64,000 nucleotides of DNA from Castor canadensis (GCF_047511655.1 NC_133390.1:96789583-96853582), one strand, 5' to 3'; positions 1 to 11,884 are shown, counted from the first letter of the stretch. A program made the numbers and translations. Notes: generated by a model not told the origin, from the sequence alone.

Positions 1-149
1 ATCCTTGAGATGAATTAGGACTGGGACTGCCATCATGCCCATCCCACAGTAGGTCCATCCATCCACACTGTGGGGTCTACTTATTGCTCTATCAGGGACA
101 AGAAAAAGCACTCCCCTGGGGGTTAAAAGAGCTGCATGCCCCCAATTTA

Positions 150-430
150 GATAGAAGACCTCACCCTAGCAGAGAAGTAGGGGTTTCTGGGACAGTAAAA
201 AAGGAGTGACAGAGGTGGAAATCTCCCCAGGAACAGGCTAGAGGCTGAGTGAAATAATGCTCTAGGGGCCAGCCTCACATGCCCTGAACAGTAATTTTCT
301 TTGAGTACCTGGGGCTGGGAGAGAAAGGAATAGCTGAAATCCTGTTCCAGTGTTGATAAGGAGGCTGATTTTGTGCTTTTCAATGGTAAGTATCAGCTGG
401 AGTTCCTCTGGCTTGATGGTGGTCACAGGA
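150..430 (-). pseudogene. ERV protease fragment, catalytic site lost
   Basis: Two protease landmarks remain. The catalytic loop reads LLINTGTG with Asn (352-354) where the active enzyme has Asp. The C-terminal segment reads VPETPTSLLG and then a TGA stop (161-163) where the family has Arg-Asp. The two landmarks are in different frames, so there is also a frameshift. The three lesions independently show the copy is dead. Confidence 0.7.
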
Positions 431-479
431 GCCTGGATGAGAGGCCACAGAACCTGTCACTGGGTGGGAGGCTCAGGCC

Positions 480-674
480 TCAGTTCCCTTGGGAACCAAG
501 GATGGTGTGCCGTCCAATGATTTCCCAGACAAATGGGCAGGGTCCCAAAGTTGTCTTCCTCTGGGGGCACTCCCTTTTAAAATGGCCTTCCTGTCTACAT
601 TGAAAACTTGTCCATGGGTTTGGACTGTGCTCTGGGAAACCTCTCAAAGCCCTGCAATCAGAGCCTCCTGCCAT
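480..674 (-). pseudogene. ERV gag nucleocapsid fragment with a damaged zinc knuckle
   Basis: The segment contains SFQCRQEGHFKREC, a retroviral C-x2-C-x4-H-x4-C knuckle in which the first Cys is Ser (AGT). The other three metal ligands remain. The packaging domain would not bind zinc normally. Confidence 0.7.
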
Positions 675-744
675 TTATCCTTTCTCTTTTCCTTTTCCAG
701 GTCTTTTTTTTTTTCTAAGTCCCTATTATAGGATACTGATACGG

Positions 745-957
745 TTACCTGGACCAATTGGTCCAGATCTCTGCTTCCCTCAGCCACCAATTTTTGAAGC
801 TTTCTATAAATACCTGGGGCTGTGTCTGAAATTTATTTTTTAGGATGATATCCTCCTCCTGTGACTCCAGTACAATGTTGGTATGCTTTTGTAAAACATA
901 TTTAAATCTCTGTAGGAAAGTTACTGGAGTTTCTAAGGGTCCTTGCTGTATAGCCAT
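745..957 (-). pseudogene. ERV gag capsid fragment
   Basis: A 70-codon open stretch reads QQGPLETPVTFLQRFKYVLQ..., which has the capsid pattern of gammaretroviral Gag (Gly-Pro-x-Glu-x-Pro-x-x-Phe-Leu-x-Arg). It is in a different frame from the nucleocapsid remnant, so at least one indel lies between them. It is a relic of a structural protein and not an expressed gene. Confidence 0.65.
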
Positions 958-3608
958 GACTTGGGAGTAATTAAGGGGTTTTTACCTTGGCCCTCCTTAG
1001 ACCCTCAAGAGTTCAGTGGATGAAGTGGTTATGGGTCTATTCATCTTTGTCATTCTCAGGGTCCCACTTAGTATCATATCTAGGCACTGCCTGATCTCCT
1101 GTGGGAATCAGGAATCAGAATTCCCTTTTTAGGTATCCAGTGTCTCTCTCTTCCTTCCCCCACCCCCTCCTCCACCTCCAAGGGCCCACCCTGAGATGAG
1201 CCTGTAGGGCCACATTTATCTAAGTGATAATTATCCCCAGCTGCTGCTGACTGATCTAGTACTTGCTGTTTCTTCAGAGAAGTGAGAGTCTGAGATAACA
1301 ATGTCATTACATCCTTCCAGCTCAGCACAAAATTTTGACCGACTTCCCTGAATACCTGGATGTACTGAGCTGGGTTTTCAGTTTAACTTCCTAAATCCTT
1401 TTTTATTTCTTTAAGCTCACTTAATCTAAAAGGAACATGAGCCCTATCTCTTCTGGGAATTAACTGAGGGGTTAGAGTCCTGTGGGATGATGTTGGAGGT
1501 GCAAGGTAGCTAGACAAGGGGGTAAACGGGGAGCTGTGGAGACATCAACCAGTTTCTTCAGGGTGGGATATAGCTCCTGTGATTTCCCTGGAGATTTGAT
1601 TTCTGTTTCAAGGGAGTCCCCCTTTGACATTGATGGAGGCTCTTGGGCATCAGATGGTTTTTTGAGTTCTGGTTCCTCAAAGGAGTCTAGGGGCTTTTTG
1701 CAAAGGGTCACCATGGTCTGGGTATCTAGTCTGCATTTGCTCAGCAATTCTGGGTGGTCTCTTAGGAAAAAGAAGAATTGAAAATACAGGACTTCAGTCT
1801 ACCTCCCCTACTTTCTACAGAATATTTCTAATTGAAGAATGGTATTATAATTAATGCTTCGCCTTTCTGGACATTTTTCCCAGTTTCTCAGAGAATATTG
1901 AGGCCAGGCCTGGGTGCAGTAAAACCTGAATTACTTGCATTGAAGACTTTCTGGATCAAGATCTTTCCAATGATTCAGTAAGCAGGCAAGGGGGGATCAT
2001 TCTGGATCCTGAAAGCTTGATTCCCCATCTAAAAAGGGAAGCAAGGGAAAATTGATCATCTTAAGAGGAGTTTTCTCCTTTTACCCAGGCATCCCCAGGG
2101 GAGGAGATCCTCTACATGGGAGAGGGCATCCCTCTTTCCCATGCTCTCTTGCCACTGCTACCTGTGGCTAAGGTTGTGGAGAAGACACTTAGGTAAATCC
2201 AGCTGCAGCCACCCTTCCAGCATGACTCTGATCAATTTTTTTTATCTGTTTGTCTTGTTTTGTCTGTTTGCCTTGTGACCCAGGTACCTGGTTCTCCTCT
2301 ACCAGCTTAAGTCTTGTAATTAAAAAATAACTCTGAGAGACTCTAAAGCAACCAAGAGGGCTTGCATGGCCAGAGGAAGGCATCAATGAGGACTTTTGAT
2401 GAGGCAGACCTTTATTTCCCTATTTTCCCCATGAGATATATATATTCTATGAAGAGAGGGAGCATCTGAAGGCATTGTTCCTTTGCTTGTGATAATGGAC
2501 AAAAATTGAGAAGACCATTTCATTCTTTATCTCCTTAGGTAGCTCTTGGGTAAATCTCTTTTTTCTCCCCAGAAGTCAGACTGTGGGAACCTGCTTAACC
2601 AGATCAACCAGATGCCTAACAAAAACAGTTAAGCCCAAGTTAGAAAGTAGCTCTTTTTGGTGTACTCAACTGAAATGGGAGCTGAAGAAGGGTCATGGGA
2701 GCTCTTGAGGACATAGTCTAAGGATTAAGCTTTGAACAGGGGGATGTATGGATCTCTCCCAGACTTGGCTGAAGAAGGAAGCCCACTGCTATCTTGGACA
2801 AATGGGGCATCTATTTATCCTGACCTACTTGGGAAAGAAGAACGAGAAGCTGAGGGTTGGGAGAAAGAGAGTTTCCAGGCTCAACACATGAGGGATTATT
2901 AGCCATCACTGATTTCCAGGTCAATCCTGGCAGAGGCAGTACTGGAGCACTGGAAGTGAGGGGTGGCCTCCACTCTTGGGCCATGGGAACGGTGAAGAAA
3001 ATGTAGGGATCTGATTGTTGGTGTGCTATGGACATAACCAGAGGGTTTCCAATACTTAGCCACTTTTGGAGCCTTGGGGCAGGTCAGGAAGTTGTATCTT
3101 CAGTCTTTGGGTCCCACCAGGGAGTTGCCCCAGCCAGAGCACCCTTTCAGCTTGAAGAGAAACATTCCTTCCCACCAGCCATTTTTGGATCTCCTCCTGA
3201 GTGGGTCAGATCTGAAAGGGAGAGGGTTTAAGGAGGAAGAGAACAGAGAGTACAGAGGGGGAAAAAGCCTTGCTGCACTCAGGTTTTAGCTCCACCAATG
3301 TAGCATTGGCAGTCCAGTATAAGCCCCTAGCCAGCCCTTGATTTCTTGGGTTGCCTGCCTTAACAGCTGTAGAGGGTTCAGAGCTTTTTCCCCAGATTCC
3401 TGAAGGAGAAACCCCCCCTTAAAAAGAGAGAGAGAGGGGGGAAAAAAAGTCAGCCTGAGAGTTCCACTGTATCTAAGCCATGGTGGGGTCGGGGAAGGGG
3501 GGGCTCTCCTGGAGGACAGACTCCATCGGAGCCCTGGACAATCACAGTCACTTTCTAGGGAGTCTCCTCCAGTTTGGTACAAACTGTACTGACCTCAGGT
3601 GAAGAAGT

Positions 3609-3626
3609 GTCCCTTCATGGTCACCA
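3609..3626 (-). other. Retroviral primer-binding site (tRNA-Arg-like)
   Basis: The minus strand reads TGGTGACCATGAAGGGAC. It begins with the obligatory TGG and resembles the TGGCAACCACGAACGGAC type of HERV-W/ERV9-like elements. It sits just inside the LTR. The tRNA-Arg assignment is from memory of that group. Confidence 0.55.
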
Positions 3627-3630
3627 AGAT

Positions 3631-4097
3631 TGAGGCACTGGGGGGCTTGGGTCCATTGGTCTGTTAGATAGAAATCAGAGGTGGACTCGAGCAGCAAAGG
3701 TCAGAAAAGTTTTATTTGCAGAGAAGAGAAAGGAAAGGCCACATTGGGTTATGCAGTGGGACCCAGAAATTGGTAGTCCCTTGGGTCAGGTTGGAAATAA
3801 GGTTTTTATAACCATTTTATTGCCCAAGGGTGGAGGTCTTGGCATGAACAGATGTCAAAGGAAAGGTGTCTCTCTGGAGCAAACAGATGTTTCTTGGGCA
3901 GGAGAAGGGACGTTTTCCCCTCTGGCTAATTGTCACCTTTTGGGAACACATGGACCTCCTGTCATCCACCCTTCAATATATGACTTGCTTGGTTCTTAAA
4001 ATAACAGTGAAGCTTCAGAAAATCCATCATGTTTTATCTAAATCATCAGAATATAAACAGGTTATCAGAGAATTACATGAAACACTCCCTTGAAACA
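3631..4097 (-). repeat. 5' LTR of the class I endogenous retrovirus
   Basis: The low end (TG on the plus strand, CA on the element's strand) lies four bases from the primer-binding site. Inside, on the minus strand, are a TATAAAAA box near 3796-3805 and an AATAAAACTT polyadenylation signal near 3697-3706, spaced as expected for U3-R-U5. I placed the high end at 4097, where the element strand would begin TGTTTCAA. That outer border is uncertain because the partner LTR is not in the window and no target-site duplication can be tested. Confidence 0.6.
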
Positions 4098-4344
4098 CAC
4101 ACCTAACATACCCACCCACCCACATACCACACAATGCCCACACATTCACAAATACGTAGCAAAAGTATTGCAACCTCAATGCTAGCATGATAAAGAACAA
4201 ATAAAAATGCTCCTAAAATATAATTAAACCTTTTTTGTGACAACATAAAAGCAATTTACCATTGCTCATTTATGATACAATATTTCAACTTAGCATCACT
4301 CCACCTTTCTGAAATGTTGACGTACTTTCTTCTTTAAGAGCGAG
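4098..4344. other. Unassigned sequence between the ERV LTR and LINE-1 cluster
   Basis: It contains a short CCCA/CACA-rich stretch (about 4098-4140) and otherwise plain AT-rich DNA. I see no gene or recognisable repeat here. Confidence 0.5.
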
Positions 4345-6655
4345 ACCAAGGTGGCAGATAGCTGATAGACGACTGAGTTCTTGAGTCCTGAAGAATACTT
4401 CAGGTTCATGGTATCAAGGATTGGGCAACCTGGCTTTTCCACCAAGTAATATATCACCAATACATAGAAGGAACAAAATGTACAATTGACCTTTAAGTTT
4501 GCTTTTTTTGCCACATAACAGCCTTGGAAACCTGGGTGCTGCAGGCTGGCAGCTATGACTTCTGCTGGAGAGCTATGTCTTTTTTTTTCTTCTTTTTTTC
4601 TTTCTCTGAAGAGCAAAAAGTCAACACAGGGAACTGAAGAATGAGTTCTGCAAGCACTTGGGATGTCCTGGACCCACCTTACAGTAATTGTGAAGACAGG
4701 ATTCAAAACCATGCCTCCCACCCACCCCCAGGTGAAACCATAACTCCTCTAGGTGTACATGCACACCATCTGCTCTAGAGGAAGCCACATAGTCCAGTGC
4801 AGCTTATAGGCAGATTGCACCCCTTCTGGACAAAAATGGTGGCCTAATAAATGGAGGGAAAATTTCACTTCTGCCTGGTGGAGGTGGAGGTGGGGGGTGG
4901 AGTACTCAGCTGATCCAGCCTGTGTGGCAGTGGGGTGGCCCTGCCACAGTCTGGGGAAAAAAACAACATATTTTGACCACCTTAGAGAAACTAGTAGTAA
5001 GCTGAAACGAACAGCCTTCCTAGAGAAAAATGGTTGACTGAAAAACTCGATTCCAGCTCTCAGGCTTGCCCTGTGGGCAGGAGGGGCTAGCAGTTGCTCA
5101 CATACCAGTTCCTTGTGGGACCTCTTCAGAGAATCTGCTTATAAAAAGCCAAGCTGACCCAGAATGCCCATCCCCCCCAAGAAGAGTCTGGGCTCAAACA
5201 CCCTGAGCAAATCCCCCCCAAAGTTGTGTGGTAGAGAGAGACACCATTGACTGCCACACAGCCCAACATAGCAAACCTACAAAGGGTTTAGAAATTAGAA
5301 GGAACTGCACAGAGCACACATTGAACTGAGAGGAACCCACTCCTCTCCATAACAAAGAAGAAATATATATATTTCCTTTTTTAAACATATCTCCTTTTTC
5401 CATTCTATTGAGATTTTAATTTGCATAGCCCTCTTTTGTTCCACTTTCCTTTCTCTCCCCATAGTTCCTCTTTTCTTCTTTTTGCTCTTCCTTCCCTCTC
5501 CTTTTTTCCTCCCCTCCTCCTTTTTCCCCCTCAATGTCCCTACCTCCTCCACACTAACCACTCACTAAATAGTGTATTTTACCAACTTTACACATCACCT
5601 CCATCCTTCCTATCCTTCTGCAATCCCTGACAATAGCACCCTCCCCAACAATGACAAAACTATACCTTTGCACACATTAAGGCCTTATTACCCAGTAGCC
5701 CCCACACCTCACACTTCTTCTTCCCCTTGCTCCATTCCCCCATCTCCTTTTACTACCTAAGTATTAACCTCTATGCAAAAAACTGTGTATAGATAATATT
5801 GTCAAGAGTTTTATATGTTATGCAAATAACTGGTTTGGCATTGAATCCATGAATTTGTTATTGCTAAGTTATACCTCCAGGTCTGTGACTGGAAATGTTA
5901 CAACCTAGCTAATAACTAAGTTAGCCAGAGCATAGAAATTAAGTCAAGGGAAAGACAACAGGTGATTAAAACTCCCAACAACCTAATCAACAACACATAA
6001 GCAAAGCTCAAAATAGAAACATGGGGGAGAAAAAAGGCAGGGAAATATAACTCTTCAAAAAGCTAACAATCACACAATAGAGGATTTGGTGGACAGTGAA
6101 GGGGAGTAATCTTCAGTTGCTGAGATCAGAAGAATGATGATAACAATGTTTAATGAACTTAAAGAGAACATGCAAAAACAACTCAGTGAATCCTAAGAGA
6201 ACATAGATAAAAACCTTGAGATGACACAGAAACAACTAAATGAACTCAAAGAGGATTTCGTCAAACTCTGAAATGAAGCCAAGAAAATTATAAAATAATT
6301 AGAGAAATGAAGTAAAGAAGATAGTACAAGATATGAAAGAGGAGCTTAATGAAGACATGAAAAATCTCAAAACAAAGAGAATCAAACAGAAACCCTGGAA
6401 ACAAATAGTCAAATAAAAATACAGTTGAAAGTCAATCCACCAATCTGGAACAAATGGAAGACAGAATTTCAGGGCTTGAAGACAAAATAGATATTAAAGA
6501 AAGGACAGAAGAATTCATAGACAAAAGACTGAAGAGCTGTGAAAGGAATATGTAAGAACTCTCCATCAAAAGACCAAACCCAAGACTCATGGGCATTGAA
6601 GAAGAAGAAGAGGTATAAGCCAAAGGGATATATAAAATATTCCACAAAATAATAT
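4345..6655 (+). mobile_element. LINE-1 5' fragment, plus strand (5' UTR and part of ORF1)
   Basis: The start AAGGTGGCAGATAGCTGA (from 4348) matches the 5' end of the minus-strand L1 at 14711-14729, so it is a genuine L1 5' terminus. GC-richer 5'-UTR-like sequence follows. From about 6060 a broken ORF1 shows the coiled-coil type lysine/glutamate-rich repeats (for example AATGAACTTAAAGAG) and, near 6570-6610, the segment encoding the RIMGIEE-like motif. Several stops interrupt it. ORF2 is absent after about 6655. Confidence 0.65.
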
Positions 6656-6764
6656 GTGTTTAAAAATTATTTTAACAGCATATGTTCATGAGGTAAAGTT
6701 CAATTATTGTTCTCTTTAGTTAAAATACAACAACAGAAGAGATCCTGAAAATTTTTTCTGGCAG

Positions 6765-6880
6765 TCAGCACAGCACAGGAGTTAGTACACTGACCTCAGA
6801 TATTGACTAGAGCTAGGTTCGAGTCCTTCATCAACACTTACTTACATGCTTTGCTTGAGTTACTTAAGCACCATACACTT
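6765..6880 (+). repeat. MIR SINE remnant
   Basis: The core AGCTAGGTTCGAGTCCT, followed by GCTTGAGTTACTTAAGC, is the B-box and mid-region of MIR in plus orientation. It is diverged. About 250 bases after it, up to 7140, have no recognisable content. Confidence 0.55.
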
Positions 6881-8448
6881 CAAGGGGATAGACCCTCCCG
6901 GAAGGCATAAAAGAGATAATGTCAAGTACTTAACATTCTTAACTGCTCACTACTAGGTGCTCTAATTCAGCACTATTTTGATTTTAACTTGAAAAAGTTC
7001 AGTTTAAATTGTTTGAAGTATAAAAAAATTAAACAAAAAGGCCAAATCAGAATGAACGCCCAATACAAATTGTGCATTTTGCATGTAAAGTACACCCTGC
7101 TTTAAGCAAGCCAACTTTGCAATAGCAGATTAAGTATTAAGTACTGTTTTTCATAGGGTTGTACTAGCTTATATTCCCACCAGCACTGTGTGAGGATTCC
7201 TTTTTCCCCACATCCTCGCCAACATTTGTTGTTGTTTGTGTTCTTGATGGTAGCTATTCTAACAGGAGTGAGATGGAATCTGTGTGGTTTTGATTTGAAT
7301 TTCCTTTATGGCCAGGGATGGCTAGCATTTTTGCTTATGTTTTTTAGCCATTTGGATTTCTTGCTTTGAAAAAGTTCTGGTTCAGTTCAGTTGTCCATTT
7401 CTTTATTGGGTCATTGATTTTGGGGGAGTTTAGTGTTTTGACCTCCCTGCATGTTCTGGTTATCAGTCTCTTATCTGATGTATAACTAGCAAAGATTTTC
7501 TCCCATTCTGTTGGTGGTCTCTTCAGTTTAGAGACCATTTCTTTTGTTGTGCAGAAGATTTTTAATTTCATGTAGTCCCATTTGTCCATCCTATCTCTTA
7601 GTTGATGAACAACTTGTGTTCTACTGAGGAAGTCCTTATCTATGCTTTGCTTCCAGTGTATTCCCTGGTCTTTCCTGTACTAGCTTCAAGGTTTCAGGTC
7701 TGATATTAAAGTCCTTAATCCACTTTGAGTTGATACTTGTGCAGGGTGACAGACATGGATCTAGTTTCAGTTTTCTGCCAGCAGATATCCAATTTACCCA
7801 GCAATATTTGTTGAAGAGGCTGTCTTTTCTCCATATATGTTTCTGGAACCTTTGTCAAAAATTAGGTGGGCAGAGCCGTGTGGATTCATATCCAGGTCCT
7901 CTATTCTGGTCCACTGGTCTTCATATCTGTTTTTGTGCCAGTACCATGCTGTTTTTATTGCTATAGCTCTGTAGTATGATTTGAAGTCTGGTTTTGTGAT
8001 ACCTCCAGCATTGCCCTTTTTTTCAGTATTGCCTTATCTATTTGCAGTCTTTTGTGTTTCCAAATGAACTTTAGGATTGAGTTTTAAATCTCTGTGATGA
8101 ATGTCATTAGGATTTTGATGGGAATTGCATTGAACGTGTAGATTGCTTTTGGTAGTACAGCCATTTTTACTATATTGATTCTGCCAACCCATAAGCATGG
8201 GAGATTTTTCCATCTTCTGTAATCTTCTTTGATTTATTTCTTTTATGGTTTCTCATTTTCATTGTAGAGGTCATTTACATCCTTTGCAAAGGTTATTCCT
8301 AGGAATTTGATTTTTTTTGAGGCTATTGTGAATGGAATTATTTTCCTGTATTCTTTCTCAATCTGTTCACTGTTGGTGTATAGAAAGTCTACTGAATTTT
8401 GTAGGTTGATTTTGTATCCTGCTATTTTGCTGAAGTTGTTTATGGTGT

Positions 8449-8904
8449 CTAAGAGGTTTTTTTGGTGTAATTTTTTAGATCTATTAGGTATAAGATCATG
8501 TCATCTGTGCATAGAGTTAGTTTGACTTCTTCTTTACCTATTTGTGTTCCTTTTATTTCTTCTTCCTCTCTTATTGCTCTGGATAGGAATTCCAAGACTA
8601 TGTTGAATAGGAGTAGGGAGAGTGTACACCCTTGTCTCATTCCTGACTTTAGGCAAAATGGTTTCAATTTTTCCCCATTAAGTATGATGTTGGCTATAAG
8701 TTTATTATATATAGCCTTTATAATTTTGAAGTACATTCCTTCTACTCCTAGTTTCATCAGAGCTTTTGTCATGACATGGTGTTGAATTTTATCAAAGGGT
8801 TTTTCTTCATCTATTGAAATGATCAGGTGGTTCTTGTCTTTGCTTCTGTTAATATGCTGTATTACATTTAATGACTTGTTTATGTTGAACCATCCCAGCA
8901 TCAC
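8449..8904 (-). pseudogene. LINE-1 ORF2 reverse transcriptase fragment
   Basis: A 151-codon open stretch carries the RT core: [33 protein letters not shown] and CTDDMILY. The catalytic Phe-Ala-Asp-Asp is changed to Cys-Thr-Asp-Asp, so the two metal-binding aspartates remain but the box is abnormal. Confidence 0.85.
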
Positions 8905-10243
8905 TGGGATGAAACCAACATGGTCATGGTGGATGATCTTTCTGATAGGTTGTTGGATTCAGTTTGCCATTATTTTATTGAGGATTTTTGCATCAATGTT
9001 CATTAAGGAAATTGGCCTGTAGTTCTGTTTTTGGATCTGTACTTGTTTGGTTTTGGTATGAGTGTAATACTGACTTCATGGAATGAGTTTGGAAGTGTTC
9101 CATCCCTTTCCATTTCTTGGAAAAATTTAAGGAGCGTTGGTATTAGTTCTTCTTTAAATGTCTGGTAGAATTCAGTGGAGAATCCTTCAGGTCCAGGAAT
9201 TTTCTTTTTTGGGAGACTATTTCTGCTTCGATTTCATTGCATGTTATAGAACTGTTTAGGTGATTAATATTCTCTTGGTTTGGTTTTGGATGGTCATATT
9301 ATCTAGAAATTTGTCTAGTTGTTCTAGATTTTTCCATTTTATTTGAATATAGGTTCTCAAAGTAGTCCCTGATGATATCTGGATTTCCTTGGTGTTTTTA
9401 ATCACCTCTACTTTTACATTTCTGACTTTAATAATTTGGGTCTTTTCCCTCCTCATTTTAGTCAGATTTGACAGGGGCTTGTCAATCTTGCTTATTTTTT
9501 CAAAGAACCAACTTTTTGTTTTGTTGACTCTTTGCTTTTTTTTTTTTTTTGTCTCTGTTTCATTAATTTTGGCCCTTATTTTTTATTATTTCTCTCCTTC
9601 TACTTGTATTGGGTTTAGCTTGTTCTTGTTTTTCTAGCAGTTTGAGATATAGCATAGGTTATTTGTTTGAGATCTTCCTGTGTTTTTAATATATGTACTC
9701 ATGACTATAAACTTTCCTCTAAGGACTGCCTTTGCTGTATCTCATAATTTCTGATAGGTTGTATTTTCATTTTCATTAAATTCCAGGAACTTTTTTATTT
9801 ACTCCCTTATTTCTTCTATGACCCATTGATCATTGAACAATGTATTGTTCAGCCTCTAATTGTTTGAGTATTTTCTGCTGCTGCTTTTATTATTGCACTG
9901 TTATCAGATAGTATGCAAGGGGTTATTTCAATTTTCTTATATTTGTTGAGGCTTGCTTTGTGCCCTAAGATATGATCTATTTTGGAGAAAGTTCCATGGC
10001 TGCTGAGAAGAATGTATATTATGCTGCTGCAGGATGGAATACTCTGTAGATATCTGTTACTTCCATTAGATCTATGGTGTCATTTAGTTCTAGGATTTCT
10101 TTGTTGAGTTTTTATCTGGATCACTTATTTATTGTTGACAGAGGGGTATTAAAGTCTCCCAGTACCACTGTGTTGGGATCTATATGTGGTTTTAAGTTCT
10201 TTAGTGTATGTTTAATGAAGTTGGGTGCACTGACATTGGGTGC

Positions 10244-10510
10244 CTATAAGTTGATAATGGTTATATCCTCTTGATATATTGATCCTTTTATTAGTATGAA
10301 GTGAACTTCTTTATCTCTTTTGAGTGGTTTAAGTTTGAAGTCAACTTTATCTGATATAAGTATTGCTACTTCTGCCTGTTTTGGGGGACCATTAGCTTGG
10401 TAAATCATGTTCCAGCTTTTCACCCTAAGCCAGTATTTGTTTCTGTCAATTAGGTGGGTCTCTTGTAAACAACACATTGTCAGGTCTTCCTTTTTAATCC
10501 AGTTTGCCAA
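10244..10510 (-). pseudogene. LINE-1 ORF2 endonuclease fragment
   Basis: It reads CCLQETHL followed by AEVAILISDKVDFK, the APE-type endonuclease pattern at the N-terminus of ORF2p. The catalytic Glu of QETH is retained. Confidence 0.8.
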
Positions 10511-10820
10511 ACAGTGTCTTTTGATGGGGAGTTGAGTCCATTAACATTCACTGTTAGTATTGAGAATTATGTGGTGATTCCTGATATTTAGTTGTTTTTG
10601 TTGCTTAAGGATTTGAGTGTGTGCAGCTGATTCAGTGCTACTCTCTGAGTGATTGTTCTTCTCATGAGTTTTAATATTTCTTGTCCTTTTGTGGTTATGT
10701 TTGCTTTCTGTGTGTAGGGTTCCTTTCAGAATCTTCTGTACTGGTAGTTTGGTGGTCATAATTTAGTTTCATTTATTGTGGAAGACTTTTATTACTCTGT
10801 CCATTTTGAATGACAGTTTT

Positions 10821-11859
10821 TTTTTCTTTTATTATTCATATGTGCATACAAGGCTTGGGTCATTTCTCCCCCCTGCCCCCACCCCCTCCCTTTCCACCCA
10901 CTCCACCCCCTCCCTCTCCCCCCCACACCCTCAATACCCAGCAGAAACTATTTTGCCCTTATTTCTAATTTTGTTGTAGAGAGAGTATAAGCAATAATAG
11001 GAAGGAACAAGGGTTTTTGCTGGTTGAGATAAGGATAGCTATACAGGTCATTGACTCACATTGATTTCCTGTATGTGTGTGTGTTACCTTCTAAGTTAAT
11101 TCTTTTTGATCTAACCTTTTCTCTAGTTCCTGGTCCCCTTTTCCTATTGGCCTCAGTTGCTTCTAAGGTATCTGCTTTAGTTTCTCTGTGTTAAGGGCAA
11201 CAAATGCTAGCTAATTTTTTAGGTGTCTTACCTATCCTCATCCCTCCCTTGTGTGCTCTCACTTTTATCATGTGCTCAAAGGCCAATCCCATTGTTGTGT
11301 TTGCCCTTGATCTAATGTCCACATATGAGGGAGAACATACAATTTTTGGTCTTTTGGGCCATGCTAACCTCACTCAGAATGATGTTCTCCAATTCCATCC
11401 ATTTACCAGCGAATGATAACATTTTGTTCTTCTTCATGGCTGCATAAAATTCCATTGTGTATAGATACCACATTTTCTTAATCCATTCGTCAGTGGTGGG
11501 GCATCTTGGCTGTTTGCATAACTTGGCTATTGTGAATAGTGCCGCAATAAACATGGGTGTGCAGGTGCCTCTGGAGTAACCTGTGTCACAGTCTTTTGGG
11601 TATATCCCCAAGAGTGGTATTGCTGGATCAAATGGTAGATCAATGTCTAGCTTTTTAACTAGCCTCCAAATTTTTTTCCAGAGTGGTTGTACTAGTTTAC
11701 ATTCCCACCAACAGTGTAAGAGGGTTCCTTTTTCCCCGCATCCTCGCCAACACCTGTTGTTGTTGGTGTTGCTGATGATGGCTATTCTAACAGGGGTGAG
11801 GTGGAATCTTAGTGTGGTTTTAATTTGCATTTCCTTTATTGCTAGAGATGGTGAGCATT
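10821..11859 (-). mobile_element. Young 5'-truncated LINE-1 nested in the older minus-strand L1
   Basis: The insertion is flanked by identical 17-bp direct repeats, 10804-10820 and 11860-11876 (TTTTGAATGACAGTTTT), a textbook target-site duplication. Next to the low copy is the T-run (poly(A) on the element's strand) with an AATAAA signal at about 10827-10840. The element includes the ORF2 C-terminus with an intact C-x3-C-x7-H-x4-C knuckle ([18 protein letters not shown]) and FDPAIPLLGIYPKD. It also has a 3' UTR with a G-rich tract (10868-10930). Its high similarity to 61861-62619 indicates recent activity of this subfamily. Confidence 0.93.
11312..11859 (-). pseudogene. LINE-1 ORF2 C-terminal fragment (in the nested L1)
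   Basis: This uninterrupted run of about 180 codons ends MFSLICGH-stop. It covers the C-terminal zinc-knuckle domain and the conserved TPMFIAALFTIAKL, EWIKKMWYLYTMEFYAAMKKN and LENIILSEVS blocks. The N-terminal endonuclease and RT are lost through 5' truncation, so it cannot encode a working ORF2p. Confidence 0.9.
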
Positions 11860-11884
11860 TTTTGAATGACAGTTTTGCCATGTA

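Larger units (their letters stand above)
1..3630 (-). mobile_element. Degenerate class I endogenous retrovirus, internal 5' half (leader, gag, protease, edge of pol)
   Basis: On the minus strand, segments lie in retroviral order from high to low coordinates. These are a primer-binding site (3609-3626), a leader, a matrix-like segment (1811-1852, reading NYNTILQLEIFCRK), a proline-rich p12-like stretch (about 1472-1747), a capsid-like segment (745-957), a nucleocapsid zinc knuckle (about 565-610) and an aspartic protease (about 150-430). At 1-30 the reading VPVLIHLKD resembles the start of a gammaretroviral-type reverse transcriptase. The segments are in different frames and carry stops, so nothing is translatable as a whole. 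The rest of pol, env and the 3' LTR lie left of the window. Confidence 0.8.

Noticed and set aside
3637-3655. Plus-strand TGGGGGGCTTGGGTCC resembling a tRNA-Pro primer-binding site
   Set aside because: It is on the opposite strand to gag and protease, and a better site in the right orientation lies at 3609-3626.
4296-4721. A 141-codon minus-strand open frame
   Set aside because: It crosses the 5' boundary of a plus-strand L1 and has no known motif. The start context and length are compatible with chance.
11191-11373. A 60-codon minus-strand frame overlapping the end of L1 ORF2, conserved in the second copy at 62238-62420
   Set aside because: It begins with GTG and not ATG, and its conservation is explained by the two L1 copies being nearly identical. 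No evidence of selection on this frame.
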